DNA of 64,000 bases from CADEER01 sp965216585 (lineage in GTDB: Bacteria > Desulfobacterota > Binatia > HRBIN30 > CADEER01): positions 2,976,001 to 3,040,000 of the forward strand of contig CBDCGC010000003.1 of assembly GCA_965216585.1 (NCBI GenBank). The letters run 5' to 3'. Below, piece by piece: positions 7,680-16,344 of the stretch. A program made the translations under genes and the position numbers. Each line of letters starts with the position of its first letter. Position 1 is the stretch's first letter. The notes beneath the pieces are model-generated. The model searched no databases. It was not told the origin of the DNA and saw only the letters and a list, made by a program, of their open reading frames with translations.

Positions 7680-8216
7680 GTGGATCATCATCACATCCTC
7701 GAAGAAGAGCGTATCGCGGACGAACGGTCGCGTGCTTCGACCGACCTGGGTAACGCGATCTCAGACCAGCCGATCCGTTCGCTGGCGTCGTTGAGAGACC
7801 CGATCTGCGTCGATCTCGATGCGACCGCTGCCGATGCGATCAACATGATGAAGTCGCACCACATCGGCTGTGTGCTGGTGGTCGAGAGCGGTCGTTTGGT
7901 GGGTGTCTTCACCGAGCGCGACGTGCTGCGCAAGATCGCCGATACCGATGCGAGACCCGAGGCGGTTCCGGTGCGCGACGTCATGACGTCCGATCCCGAG
8001 TGCCTGACGCTCGACGACAGTCTCGCCTACGCGCTGCACCACATGAGTGTCGGCGGCTTTCGCCATATTCCCCTGGTCGATCACGGCGGTCACCCGACCG
8101 GTGTCATCGCCATGCGGGCAATCGTCGACTTCATGGTCGACCTCTTCCCGCGCGAGGTTCTCAACCTGCCGCCCTCGCCGACGCACAACATCGCTCGCGA
8201 ACGCGAAGGCGCTTGA
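7680..8216 (+). CDS. CBS-pair domain protein
   Basis: This 178-residue protein consists almost entirely of two CBS domains. The first (about 40-95) contains DAINMMKSHHIGCVLVVE and GVFTERDVLRKI. The second (about 105-165) contains VRDVMTSDPECLTLDDSLAYALHHM and HIPLVD. CBS pairs bind adenine nucleotides and act as energy sensors. The GTG at 7680 is chosen for AGGGAGG 7 bases upstream; the longer open frame from 7407 is low-quality sequence. No effector domain is attached, so the partner is unknown. Confidence 0.88.
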   Translation: MDHHHILEEERIADERSRASTDLGNAISDQPIRSLASLRDPICVDLDATAADAINMMKSHHIGCVLVVESGRLVGVFTERDVLRKIADTDARPEAVPVRDVMTSDPECLTLDDSLAYALHHMSVGGFRHIPLVDHGGHPTGVIAMRAIVDFMVDLFPREVLNLPPSPTHNIAREREGA

Positions 8217-8229
8217 GCGCAGCGTCGTT

Positions 8230-10779
8230 TCAGGGGAAGTCGACGACCGAGCCGTCGGCGAGCTCGAGCTTGCGCAGGACGCGCGGCGGCGGAACCATCG
8301 AGTAGGTGGGATCGCTGGCGATGACGAGGAGGGTGTCGTCGTCGTGCCAGGCGAGGTCGACGACGCTCATGCCGCTGACCGTGTAGTGTTGCAGGCCGCT
8401 GCGGTCCCTCGGATCGATGACGAACACTTCGAAGCGTTCGAATGAGTGATCGAGCTTGGCCTGTGCGGCCAGGGCGACCCGTTTTCCGTCCGGAGAGATC
8501 GCCAGGGCGCGCGCCGCGGCGGCTTCGCGGACGAGCGCACGCGGTGTGCCGCCGACCGGTAACCGCCAGAGCTGGCGATCCCAGTCGCCGGCCAGTAGGG
8601 CGTAGACGGCGGAGCCGTCGGGCGTCCACTCCCAGGCGACGGGCGGCGTCGGCCAGGTCATGAGAATGCGGTCGGCGCCGCTTTGCATGTCGAAGAGGTG
8701 CAGCTCGCAGATGTCGCCGCGCTCGGCGGCGTAGACGACGCGTGCGCTGTCGGCCGAAATGCGCGGCGCTGATAGTGCGGCATCGCGCAGTCGCACGAGC
8801 TCGCGCGACTCTTTTCCGCTGCGGTAGAGCAAACGGCTCTTGCGTGCTGAGACGATGCCGCTGGCGCCGCCGTCGACGTCGGTGTCGTGGCCGAGTTGTT
8901 CCTGTGTGCCGTCGCTGCCGTGCAGGGCAAAGAGCTTGGCGCGCTCACCGCGCGGTGGCTCGACCGCCAGGACGCGCGTTCCGTCGGTGCTCCAACGCGG
9001 TGACTGTTGCAGCCCGAGCTCGAACTCCCAGAGGTGGCGGGTTTGCCCCTTGTCGTCGATCTCGCGAATTCGCGCCGGCGCCCAGTCGTGCGGCTCACCC
9101 TCGACGATCATCCACGAGCCGCGCTGCGAGCGCGCGATCTGGCGCAGCCCGACCTCGCGCGGCAGGACGTTGTTGGCGCGGTACATGTCGGCGAGCAGGG
9201 CACGCGGATCGACGACGATTCTCTCGGCGTTGCCGAGCGGCGTCGCGGTGCCGAGGGCCATCTTCTGCGCTTCGGGCTGACCGCCGGGCGGTACCCGCCA
9301 GACCTCGACCGGCTCGCTGATTTCGACCGTCTGGTGATTGACGAGCTCGGCGCCGCCTTCCTTGGGGTCGAGCGACAGGTCGACCTGCGAGATCGTGTCG
9401 ACCCACTGCGCGAAAAAGGTGTCCAGATCGACGCCGGATGCGGTCGCGAACGCTTGGCGAACATCGTCGCCGCTGACGGTGCGGTAGCGGAAACGCTCGA
9501 CCAGCCCGCGCGTGGCGGCCGTGAATGCATCGTCGCCGATGCGTTCCTGCAGCATGTTGACGACGTAGGCCGCTTTGTTGCGCAATCCATCGGCACGCGA
9601 CCGTTGCTCGTCGTGCAGGAACGACGCGTTCGCCAGTGTGCCCACGGTGGTCGGATCGAAGCTGCGCTGGCGGCGCCAGCGGAACTCGGCATCGGCGCCG
9701 AACTCGTCGCGCACGGCGAGGCGTGCGGCGTTGGCCGCCAGTCCTTCGATGGCCCAGGCGCTGCCCGATTTGGGGTCGGTCGGTTGCGTCCCAACTGCAG
9801 CGCCCCACCATGTCCGCGCGATGCCGTCGGCGATCGCCGCAAACCCGTGATCGCCGCCGCCAAAGTCGGTCGCTCGCAGGCCGACGACGCCGCTGCCGTC
9901 GGCGAGGGCATGGCGCAATCGCCGGCTGACGAAGAGGCTCTGTCGCGCCGCCGCTGCGGCGCCGTAGGCATCCCCCATGCGCGAGTAGACGCGTGCCATC
10001 GATTCGACGATCCGCTCGCCATCGATGTCGATGCCGTGGGCGACGAAGGCGCTGTGATCGACACCAGCGTCGCCGATCGAAGTGCGTGTGTAGCGGCCGG
10101 CAACCAGAGCCACGCCGGTTACCGGATGCGCCGTCGTCCAGCGCGTGCGGCGGGAGCTTCCCAGATCGGTGACGACCTCGGTCGAGCCAGCGTGGACGAC
10201 TTCGAGCGAGGTTGGCAACGTCGCCTCGACGTCGGCGCGAAAGAAGCTCTTCATGTCGGTCGGGTACCAGAGGTCGGTAGGAGCGAGGATGACCTCGTCG
10301 GTCTCGACGACGCGCTGGCCGAACGGCTGGCGGCCGGACAGCGGATCGCCGCGGTAGGAGAGGCCGAGGGTTGCTGTCTCGCCGTCGGCCAGGGGCGTCG
10401 CCAGATCGACGACAGCCAGCAGCCAGAGCCGATAGTGGCGCAGTGGCGTCCGCTCGCCGGATTCGGTTTCAGCCCAGACGTCTTCGATGGATAGTCCATC
10501 GTTGAGCAGAAGGTAGACTCTGTCGCGCTCGGTCCCCGACGCTTTGACGCGCAGCCGCGCCGTTCCATCGAGGCGCCGCGCCGCCGGGTCGACCGAGACG
10601 GAGAGCGCTAGTTGATCGGTCGACTGGCCGTCGGTCAGCGCGGCGAAGCGCTGCACCGCACCGCGCATGATAGGGACGCTTCGGCCGGTGGCCGTGAGGT
10701 AGCCGCCGACGGCAAGCAGCAACACGGCCGCTCCGAATAGAAGGAAGCCAAGGGTGAGAAACGTCCGCACAAACCGCAT
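8230..10779 (-). CDS. M1-peptidase-like protein lacking the zinc site, with C-terminal beta-propeller
   Basis: This 849-residue protein begins with an N-terminal signal anchor (about 8-30). The M1 aminopeptidase-like part follows: the beta domain (about 55-240) contains the substrate-like strand PTDLWYPTDMKSFFRADVE, and the helical catalytic-like domain ends about 470. At the HExxHxWxG position the sequence reads DGIARTWWG (about 316-324), so all three active-site residues of the motif are replaced. The downstream WAIEGLA (the third-ligand helix) is kept. Residues of about 560-849 form TolB/WD40-like blades (RWSTDGTRVLA, RISADSARVVYA, EWTPDGSAVYALL, AISPDGKRVALA). It is inferred to be a non-peptidase binding protein at the envelope. 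It is divergent from the ThuA lipoprotein gene, with about 170 bases between starts. Confidence 0.78.
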   Translation of the reverse strand: MRFVRTFLTLGFLLFGAAVLLLAVGGYLTATGRSVPIMRGAVQRFAALTDGQSTDQLALSVSVDPAARRLDGTARLRVKASGTERDRVYLLLNDGLSIEDVWAETESGERTPLRHYRLWLLAVVDLATPLADGETATLGLSYRGDPLSGRQPFGQRVVETDEVILAPTDLWYPTDMKSFFRADVEATLPTSLEVVHAGSTEVVTDLGSSRRTRWTTAHPVTGVALVAGRYTRTSIGDAGVDHSAFVAHGIDIDGERIVESMARVYSRMGDAYGAAAAARQSLFVSRRLRHALADGSGVVGLRATDFGGGDHGFAAIADGIARTWWGAAVGTQPTDPKSGSAWAIEGLAANAARLAVRDEFGADAEFRWRRQRSFDPTTVGTLANASFLHDEQRSRADGLRNKAAYVVNMLQERIGDDAFTAATRGLVERFRYRTVSGDDVRQAFATASGVDLDTFFAQWVDTISQVDLSLDPKEGGAELVNHQTVEISEPVEVWRVPPGGQPEAQKMALGTATPLGNAERIVVDPRALLADMYRANNVLPREVGLRQIARSQRGSWMIVEGEPHDWAPARIREIDDKGQTRHLWEFELGLQQSPRWSTDGTRVLAVEPPRGERAKLFALHGSDGTQEQLGHDTDVDGGASGIVSARKSRLLYRSGKESRELVRLRDAALSAPRISADSARVVYAAERGDICELHLFDMQSGADRILMTWPTPPVAWEWTPDGSAVYALLAGDWDRQLWRLPVGGTPRALVREAAAARALAISPDGKRVALAAQAKLDHSFERFEVFVIDPRDRSGLQHYTVSGMSVVDLAWHDDDTLLVIASDPTYSMVPPPRVLRKLELADGSVVDFP

Positions 10780-10950
10780 CAGGTGCCCGCCATGCCGGGA
10801 ATCGGCCCCTCTTTAATGCCCGGAACCCGCGCCCGGGACAAGGGAGCGGCCGGGGTTCGACGCAATCGGTGTCGATCGGCTATTGGGTTCATGCTGAGAA
10901 CCTCGAACCCCGACGTCGCCCTGCCGATCGCGGAAGAGAAGGAGTGCCTG

Positions 10951-13602
10951 ATGAGACATGCTGCGTGGATCCGGTCGTTCGTACTCGCTGCGTTCGTCTT
11001 CGGCTGTGGTGGTGGCGGTGGCGATCCAACGGTCGAACAAGCGTTCGAGCTGGGGCGGGTGTCTACTCTGGTGTTCTCCCACACCGCGGGCTTTCGCCAC
11101 GCATCGATCGCCGACGCCGTCGAGCTCTTTTCGTCGTTGGGCGAGGACGAAGAGATCGACGTCACTTTCAGCGAAGACCCAGCCGTCTTCAACGATGGCG
11201 ATCTCGCCGGTATCGACGTCGTCGTCTTCGCCAACACGACGGGCGACGTTCTCGACGACGAGCAGCAACTTGCGCTGCAGCGCTTCATCCGCTCGGGCAA
11301 GGGCTACGTCGGTGTCCACTCCGCTGCCGATACGGAGCACGGCTGGCCCTGGTACGGCCGCCTGGTGGGAGCGTACTTCATCTCTCATCCGCTGTTGCCG
11401 GTCGAGGTCGAGGTGACCACGGAGGACGGATCGCATCGCTCGACGACCCACCTCGCCGAGACCTTCTCGTTCACCGACGAGATCTACAACTTCGACCGCA
11501 ACCCGCGCCGCGATCACTCGATCCTTCTGACGATCGACGAAGAGGGTTTCGTCTTTCCCAACATTCCCGACACGCCGTCGATGGGCGACGACCACCCGAT
11601 TGCCTGGTACAAGGAGTTCGAAGGTGGACGTTCCTTCTACACAAATCTCGGTCACCGGCCGGAGACGTGGTCCGATCCGCGCTTCCGCACGCATCTGCTC
11701 GAGGGGATTCGCTGGGCCGCGTCGCCCACGACCTTCAACCGCATCATTCTGACGACGGTGCCACAGAACCCGATGGAGCTCGCCGTGGCCGGCGATGGTC
11801 GCGTTTTCTATATCGAACGCACGGGTGAGTTGCGCATCTGGTTGCCGGAAAGCGGGCGCATCGTCGAGGCCGGTGTGATCGCCGTCGATACGACGTCGGA
11901 GAACGGCCTCCTCGGGCTGACTCTCGATCCGGACTTCGACCGCAACCGGCGCCTCTACCTCTACTACTCGGCACTGATCGAGGACGAGCCGCCGTCGCCG
12001 CCCGGTCGCAACGTTCTTTCGGCGTTCACACTGAACCCGGACGACACGCTCGACATGGGCAGCCGCGAGGACTTGTTGCAGGTTCCCAGTGAGCGCCAGT
12101 GCTGTCACGAGGGAGGCTCGCTTGCCTTCGCGCCCGATGGCACGCTCTTTCTTTCGCTCGGCGACAACACGGATCCCTTTCCGGCAGAGGGCTTTGCGCC
12201 ACTCGACGAGCGACCGGGACGGGAGAGGGAGAACTCCCAGCGCACGGCGCAGAACCCTTTCGACCTGCGCGGCGGCATCGTACGCATCAACCCCGACGGC
12301 TCGATTCCCGACGGCAACATGTTTCCCCGCGACGGCTCGCTCGGCCGGCCGGAGATCTACACGATGGGCAATCGCAATCCGTTTCGCATCGCCGTCCACC
12401 CCGACAGCGGCCGCCTCTACTGGGGCGAGATCGGTCCGGATGCGATCGGCGACACGGAGCGCGGGCCGCGTGGCTACGACGAGATCAACTTTACCGACGA
12501 GCCGGCCAACTTTGGTTGGCCCTACTGCATCGGCGACAACCTGGCCTACGCCGATCGCGATTTTGCCACCGGCGAGCTCGGTGAGCCATTCTCCTGCGAA
12601 GGCTTCGTGCCGGCCTTTCTGTCCTACGACTACACGACCGTCTCCCATCTCGTCCTCGGCGACGCCTTCGACCCGGAGGTCGGGCTCTCCGGTCGTTCGG
12701 CCATGGCCGGCGTCGTCTACCAAGCCGCCGCCGACGCCCCCTTTGCCCTGCCCGAGCCGTTTCGCAACAAGCTGCTGATGACCGAGTGGACGCGCGACAT
12801 CATCGCCGCCGTCGATGAAGAGGGCGACGCCGGTTCGGTGCTCACGCGCCTGTTGCCGTGGGAGCGCTTTCGCCGTCCCATCGATTTGGCCGTCGGTGCC
12901 GACGGCGCGCTCTACGTGCTCGAGTTTGGCACGGCGTTCTTTGGCGACAATGCGGATGCCCAACTCTCACGCATCGAGTACTCGGCCGACGGGAGGCTGT
13001 CGCCGGTGGCGCGCGTCTCGGCATCGATGACGGCGGGTCGCGCACCGCTCGAAGTTTCGTTCTCGTCCGCCGGCTCGCGCGCACCGGCGGTCAACGACAC
13101 GATTGCCACGTACCAGTGGGATTTTGACGGCGACGGCAGCATCGACTCCGAGGCGCCTTCGCCGGTCTTCGTCTACGGCGAGACGGGCCACTTCACGGCG
13201 ACGCTGACGGTCGTCGGTAGCTCCGGCCGGCGATCTTTTCCGGCGACCCTCGACATCGTCGTCGGCAACACCGTCCCAACCGTCGAAATCGTCTCGCCAC
13301 GCAACGACGTCACCGTCGATCTCGGCTCGATCGTCGAGCTGCGCGCGACGGCCTCTGACCTACAAGACGGCAGCGTCCTCTGCGACGAAGTGCGCTGGGA
13401 CATCCGGTTGGGTCACAACGCCCACTCGCATCCGCTCTTCAATGCCTCCGGGTGCGAGGCCGAGTTCCTCGCGACGCTCGGCGGACATGGCGACCAGGGG
13501 ACGCTGTTCTACGCCGTCGAGGTCGTCTACACCGACCGCGGAGGTGCCGGCGGCGAGCCCGCCCTGACCGGTCGCGACGGCATTCGTATCAACGTCCGCT
13601 GA
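10951..13602 (+). CDS. lipoprotein: ThuA-like, sugar/sorbosone dehydrogenase-like and PKD domains
   Basis: This 883-residue protein starts at ATG 10951, with AGAAGGAG upstream and a lipoprotein signal (FVFGCGGGGG, Cys about 19). The ThuA-like domain (about 28-255) has VFSHTAGFRHASI, GYVGVHSAAD and GRSFYTNLGHRPETW. The glucose/sorbosone dehydrogenase-type beta-propeller (about 265-685) has NPMELAVAGDGRVFYIERTG, LGLTLDPDF, EGGSLAFAPDGTLFLS and ETYTMGNRNPFRI-like sequence (EIYTMGNRNPFRI). The PKD domain (about 690-770) has TYQWDFDGDGSID, and one more beta-rich domain ends the protein. Such ThuA-dehydrogenase fusions occur in sugar-degrading bacteria. The likely role is extracytoplasmic carbohydrate oxidation or binding; PQQ dependence is not provable here. 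Confidence 0.88.
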   Translation: MRHAAWIRSFVLAAFVFGCGGGGGDPTVEQAFELGRVSTLVFSHTAGFRHASIADAVELFSSLGEDEEIDVTFSEDPAVFNDGDLAGIDVVVFANTTGDVLDDEQQLALQRFIRSGKGYVGVHSAADTEHGWPWYGRLVGAYFISHPLLPVEVEVTTEDGSHRSTTHLAETFSFTDEIYNFDRNPRRDHSILLTIDEEGFVFPNIPDTPSMGDDHPIAWYKEFEGGRSFYTNLGHRPETWSDPRFRTHLLEGIRWAASPTTFNRIILTTVPQNPMELAVAGDGRVFYIERTGELRIWLPESGRIVEAGVIAVDTTSENGLLGLTLDPDFDRNRRLYLYYSALIEDEPPSPPGRNVLSAFTLNPDDTLDMGSREDLLQVPSERQCCHEGGSLAFAPDGTLFLSLGDNTDPFPAEGFAPLDERPGRERENSQRTAQNPFDLRGGIVRINPDGSIPDGNMFPRDGSLGRPEIYTMGNRNPFRIAVHPDSGRLYWGEIGPDAIGDTERGPRGYDEINFTDEPANFGWPYCIGDNLAYADRDFATGELGEPFSCEGFVPAFLSYDYTTVSHLVLGDAFDPEVGLSGRSAMAGVVYQAAADAPFALPEPFRNKLLMTEWTRDIIAAVDEEGDAGSVLTRLLPWERFRRPIDLAVGADGALYVLEFGTAFFGDNADAQLSRIEYSADGRLSPVARVSASMTAGRAPLEVSFSSAGSRAPAVNDTIATYQWDFDGDGSIDSEAPSPVFVYGETGHFTATLTVVGSSGRRSFPATLDIVVGNTVPTVEIVSPRNDVTVDLGSIVELRATASDLQDGSVLCDEVRWDIRLGHNAHSHPLFNASGCEAEFLATLGGHGDQGTLFYAVEVVYTDRGGAGGEPALTGRDGIRINVR

Positions 13603-13610
13603 GGGGCCAG

Positions 13611-13646
13611 CGAGGCTCGGGTGAATTCACATTCACCCGAGCCTCG
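13611..13646 (+). terminator. strong hairpin after ThuA lipoprotein gene
   Basis: Bases 13611-13626 and 13631-13646 are exact reverse complements (16-bp stem, TCAC loop), 8 bases after the stop at 13602. The element is followed by an AT-rich but not pure U stretch. Confidence 0.8.
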
Positions 13647-13734
13647 ATTCAATTCAAGAGAGGAGTTGAGGTGTTTCCCGCAACCTGCTGATCACAATTC
13701 TGAATCCAAGATTAAAATGCCGTCATTTTTGGTC

Positions 13735-13764
13735 TTGACATGGAAGATGTCGGTTTGCTAAGAA
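13735..13764 (+). promoter_or_regulatory. possible sigma70-type promoter
   Basis: A perfect TTGACA at 13735-13740 is followed after 18 bases by TAAGAA (13759-13764), in a locally AT-richer stretch. It points at the small open frame at 13827. The minus-10 is weak. Confidence 0.35.
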
Positions 13765-13826
13765 GCTTCTCACGTGGGGCTGTGGATCGGGTTCAGACCT
13801 GGAACGGCAACAAAGGTGAGCTGACG

Positions 13827-13952
13827 ATGGGTAATTGGTTGAGGTGTGGTGGTGATTTTGAGGTCCCAGACGAGCTCGCCGGCGTCTTCGCCTTCCGCGC
13901 AGGTGGCATGGCTACGTTCCGTGTCAGTTCCCCCCTCCTGCCGGAATCTTGA
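13827..13952 (+). CDS. possible 41-residue small protein
   Basis: The frame runs ATG to TGA with AAAGGTGAG 6 bases upstream and a candidate promoter at 13735. The peptide (MGNWLRCGGDFEVPDELAG...) shows no known motif and one Cys. It sits in the 13647-13961 stretch between two terminators, where nothing else is encoded. It may be a real small gene or chance; no family recognised. Confidence 0.3.
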   Translation: MGNWLRCGGDFEVPDELAGVFAFRAGGMATFRVSSPLLPES

Positions 13953-13961
13953 CGCCTAAGT

Positions 13962-13987
13962 GCCGGGAGGGCTCGCGCCCTCCCGGC
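13962..13987 (-). terminator. hairpin terminator of the trypsin-like protease gene
   Basis: GCCGGGAGGGC (13962-13972) and GCCCTCCCGGC (13977-13987) form a perfect 11-bp stem with a TCGC loop. It lies 35 bases beyond the minus-strand stop at 14022. Confidence 0.7.
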
Positions 13988-14021
13988 CGCCCTCCGACCG
14001 TTGCGCTGGCCGAGAATCGAC

Positions 14022-16004
14022 TCAGCGCACGGCTTTCATCTTGGTCGGCGTGTTCTTCTTGAAGTCGGCCGGCGTGAACTCCGACTGCCAACACGTCGTG
14101 TCGTCATCGCGCAGCAACTGTACCATCAGCGAGCCACCGGCAAAATATTGACTGGCATTGGCGGCTCCGGGCAGGAGCAGGTTGGTGCCGCGCCCCTTCC
14201 ACAAGAGCTTGGCCTTGCCGGCGCCGGCTTTCAGGCCGACCTGGAGCACGCCGTCGCTGTTGGTGTCTTTGTTCTTGAACTTGAATCCCTTTGGCGCCGC
14301 GATGGACCCGGTCTTTTTCCAGCAGGGCTTCGATCCGCACGTTCCGCCTGGGCTCACGGTTGCCTGGGCGACGACCGCTCCGTCTTCCCACAGGCAAAGC
14401 GAGTAGCCGGTGCTCAGAACGGGATCGCCGAAGTCGGGCAGATTTGCCGTACCCTTCAGCCACTTCCAGACCAGCTTGTCTTTTGACCCGGTAAAGAGCT
14501 CGTCCTTGATGACGAGAGCGCTCTTGGCCGATGTCGTGCACGCGCTGGGCGCGCCGCAGGACGAGGGCTCGCCGCTGCAGACGAAACAGGTTTCGACGTC
14601 GCAGGAGGTGTCGCAGCCGTCGCCGCCAGCGGTGCCGCCGTCGTCACACTGCTCGCACGAGGCCTGGATGACGCCGTCGCCACAGGTCGACTGGCCGATG
14701 CAAACGCCGGCCTGACAGGTGTCGGGCGTCGTGCAGGCGTCGCCGTCGGTACAGGCGGTGCCGTTGGCGAGAGTCGTTCCGCTGCAGACGCCGGCCTGGC
14801 AGGCTTCGCCGGTCGTGCACGAGTTCTCGTCGTCGCAAGCGAGGCCGTCGTTGGCGGGATCGGAGCAGAACGTTCCGAAGCTGGTTGCCGTCACCTGGTA
14901 GGTGCCGCTGCCGCTCGAACGCGTCGCCAGCGCATACCAAACTCCGCCGGTGGGATTGTTGAGATCGCAGCTTGCGTACTGGCCGCCGCCGAAGGCGCCG
15001 CAGTCGAACACCGACGTGGTCGGCGGTGCTCCCTGGCGAACATACAAATCGAAGTCGGCGGTGCCGTTGTCCTCGCCGTTGAGCGTGACGCGGAGCAGGG
15101 AGGCTCCCTGGTCGATGCTGAAGGAATGCAGGCGTTCCGTCGTCGAGCCGGTGAGAAAATTTTCAAAGGAGAAGATTTCGACGTCGACGTCACCGACGTG
15201 CGGGCCACTGCCGCACAGGGTGTTGTTGAGATCGGCCCCGCCCCAGGTCTGGATGTCGCTGGCGTAGAACGAAACGCGGGTGTCGAAGCTGTTGTCGAAC
15301 GGCATGCAGCCGGAGGTATTGCCGCCCGATGTGATACCGGCGACGACGGTTCCGCCGCCCGGGTCGATGAACAGCGGCCCGCCCGAATCGGCGTTGCAAG
15401 TGTTGGAGTTGCTCGCCGGTGGGCCGAGAGGATTGTTGAAATCCCAACAGATGGAGGTCGTATTCGAAACCCCAAAAGTGCAATCGGCGATGGCGACGCT
15501 GCCGAAGCGCTTGATGCCGAAGTCGAGCGCGCCGCCGCCGGTCTTGCCGAACCCGACGATCGTCCCCTGCGTGCCGTTGACGTGGCCGCCGGTCGTGTCG
15601 ATCGGTGTCGGCGAGATTCCGCTCACCGGAGTAGCGAGCTTGAGCACGGCGAGGTCGGCGACCGGAAAGGAGTACGCTGCCGGCACGTTGATTTGAGTCA
15701 CCGCGTGGAATCCACCGTGTTGGAAGAACACCGTGTAACTCGCCGGGTTCAAGTCGTCTTCGACGCAGTGCGCGGCGGTGAGAAAGGTCTCGCAGCCGAT
15801 CAAGGTGCCGGTGCAGTGGGACGAAGCGGTCGCCGGATTGCCTCCCAGTAAGAGGGCGCCGGTCGTGGGAAAGTCCTGCGTCGTCAGACCGTTGACGATG
15901 CGCGGTGCAGGGCCGTCGAAGTAGTGTGTCTCTGCCGATGCCTGTACGACGAAGAGCGCGCCGCATGTGACGATCAAGGTCAGAAATGGAGTCGTTCGCC
16001 TCAC
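14022..16004 (-). CDS. secreted trypsin-like serine protease with Cys-rich repeats and shared C-terminal domain
   Basis: This 660-residue protein starts at GTG 16004 (AGGGGGGAG upstream) and begins VRRTTPFLTLIVTC...ASA, a signal peptide. The S1 protease domain (about 35-260) keeps the triad: TAAHC (His about 78), VADLAVLKL (Asp about 119) and CNADSGGPL (Ser about 207); RIVNG resembles a zymogen activation site. A PPC-like beta domain (about 275-385) follows, then Cys-rich repeats (CQAGVCSGTTL, CQAGVCIGQSTCGDG, EQCDDGGTAGGDGCD; about 395-480) and the C-terminal domain (about 490-660: LVWKWLKG, DFGDP, GGTCGSKPCWK, KGFKFKNK, LLWKGRGTNL, CW) shared with 1-483 and 656-2236. It is an active extracellular peptidase by its residues. 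The substrate is unknown. Confidence 0.9.
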   Translation of the reverse strand: MRRTTPFLTLIVTCGALFVVQASAETHYFDGPAPRIVNGLTTQDFPTTGALLLGGNPATASSHCTGTLIGCETFLTAAHCVEDDLNPASYTVFFQHGGFHAVTQINVPAAYSFPVADLAVLKLATPVSGISPTPIDTTGGHVNGTQGTIVGFGKTGGGALDFGIKRFGSVAIADCTFGVSNTTSICWDFNNPLGPPASNSNTCNADSGGPLFIDPGGGTVVAGITSGGNTSGCMPFDNSFDTRVSFYASDIQTWGGADLNNTLCGSGPHVGDVDVEIFSFENFLTGSTTERLHSFSIDQGASLLRVTLNGEDNGTADFDLYVRQGAPPTTSVFDCGAFGGGQYASCDLNNPTGGVWYALATRSSGSGTYQVTATSFGTFCSDPANDGLACDDENSCTTGEACQAGVCSGTTLANGTACTDGDACTTPDTCQAGVCIGQSTCGDGVIQASCEQCDDGGTAGGDGCDTSCDVETCFVCSGEPSSCGAPSACTTSAKSALVIKDELFTGSKDKLVWKWLKGTANLPDFGDPVLSTGYSLCLWEDGAVVAQATVSPGGTCGSKPCWKKTGSIAAPKGFKFKNKDTNSDGVLQVGLKAGAGKAKLLWKGRGTNLLLPGAANASQYFAGGSLMVQLLRDDDTTCWQSEFTPADFKKNTPTKMKAVR

Positions 16005-16180
16005 CGCTCCCCCCTTTTCGGATGCAAGAGAAGCGCGGTCGATCAAGCGAACCCGCGCCCTGCCGGTTACGCAGCAACCCTCAAGGATTGGCATCCATTA
16101 GGCAAGGGATTTCTCACATGGCGCGCAAAATTTCGCCTTGCGCAAAGCCTGTGCGTTCGTCCATGTCGCACAAGGTCTGG

Positions 16181-16323
16181 TGCGCGGCGATAAATGGCCG
16201 TTGCGCAAGTGTTTGCCGGCACTGCTCAGGCTGAGTTTGCGCGATTGTATTTCTTCGAAGGTACGGTGGTATCCGGTTGAAGCGATCTTCCAATCACGGC
16301 CGACGAGACGATGTTTGTCCTCG
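16181..16323 (-). pseudogene. decayed tandem copy of the 3' end of the SnoaL-like gene
   Basis: Bases 16181-16323 match 16335-16477 at a 154-base offset (for example the block starting GTTTGCCGGCACTGCTCAGG at 16211 and 16365) with scattered substitutions. On the minus strand the copy still encodes LVGRDWKIASTGYHRTFEEI, the C-terminal sequence of the adjacent gene. It has no start and no N-terminal part. With the leader of the protease gene it fills the 340-base gap between 16004 and 16345. Confidence 0.8.
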
Positions 16324-16344
16324 CGCAAGTTCTGGAGGCGGCGA

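Noticed and set aside
10813..12963. 716-codon minus-strand frame opposite the ThuA protein
   Set aside because: It is antisense to a clearly coding gene with conserved domains, and shows no motif itself.
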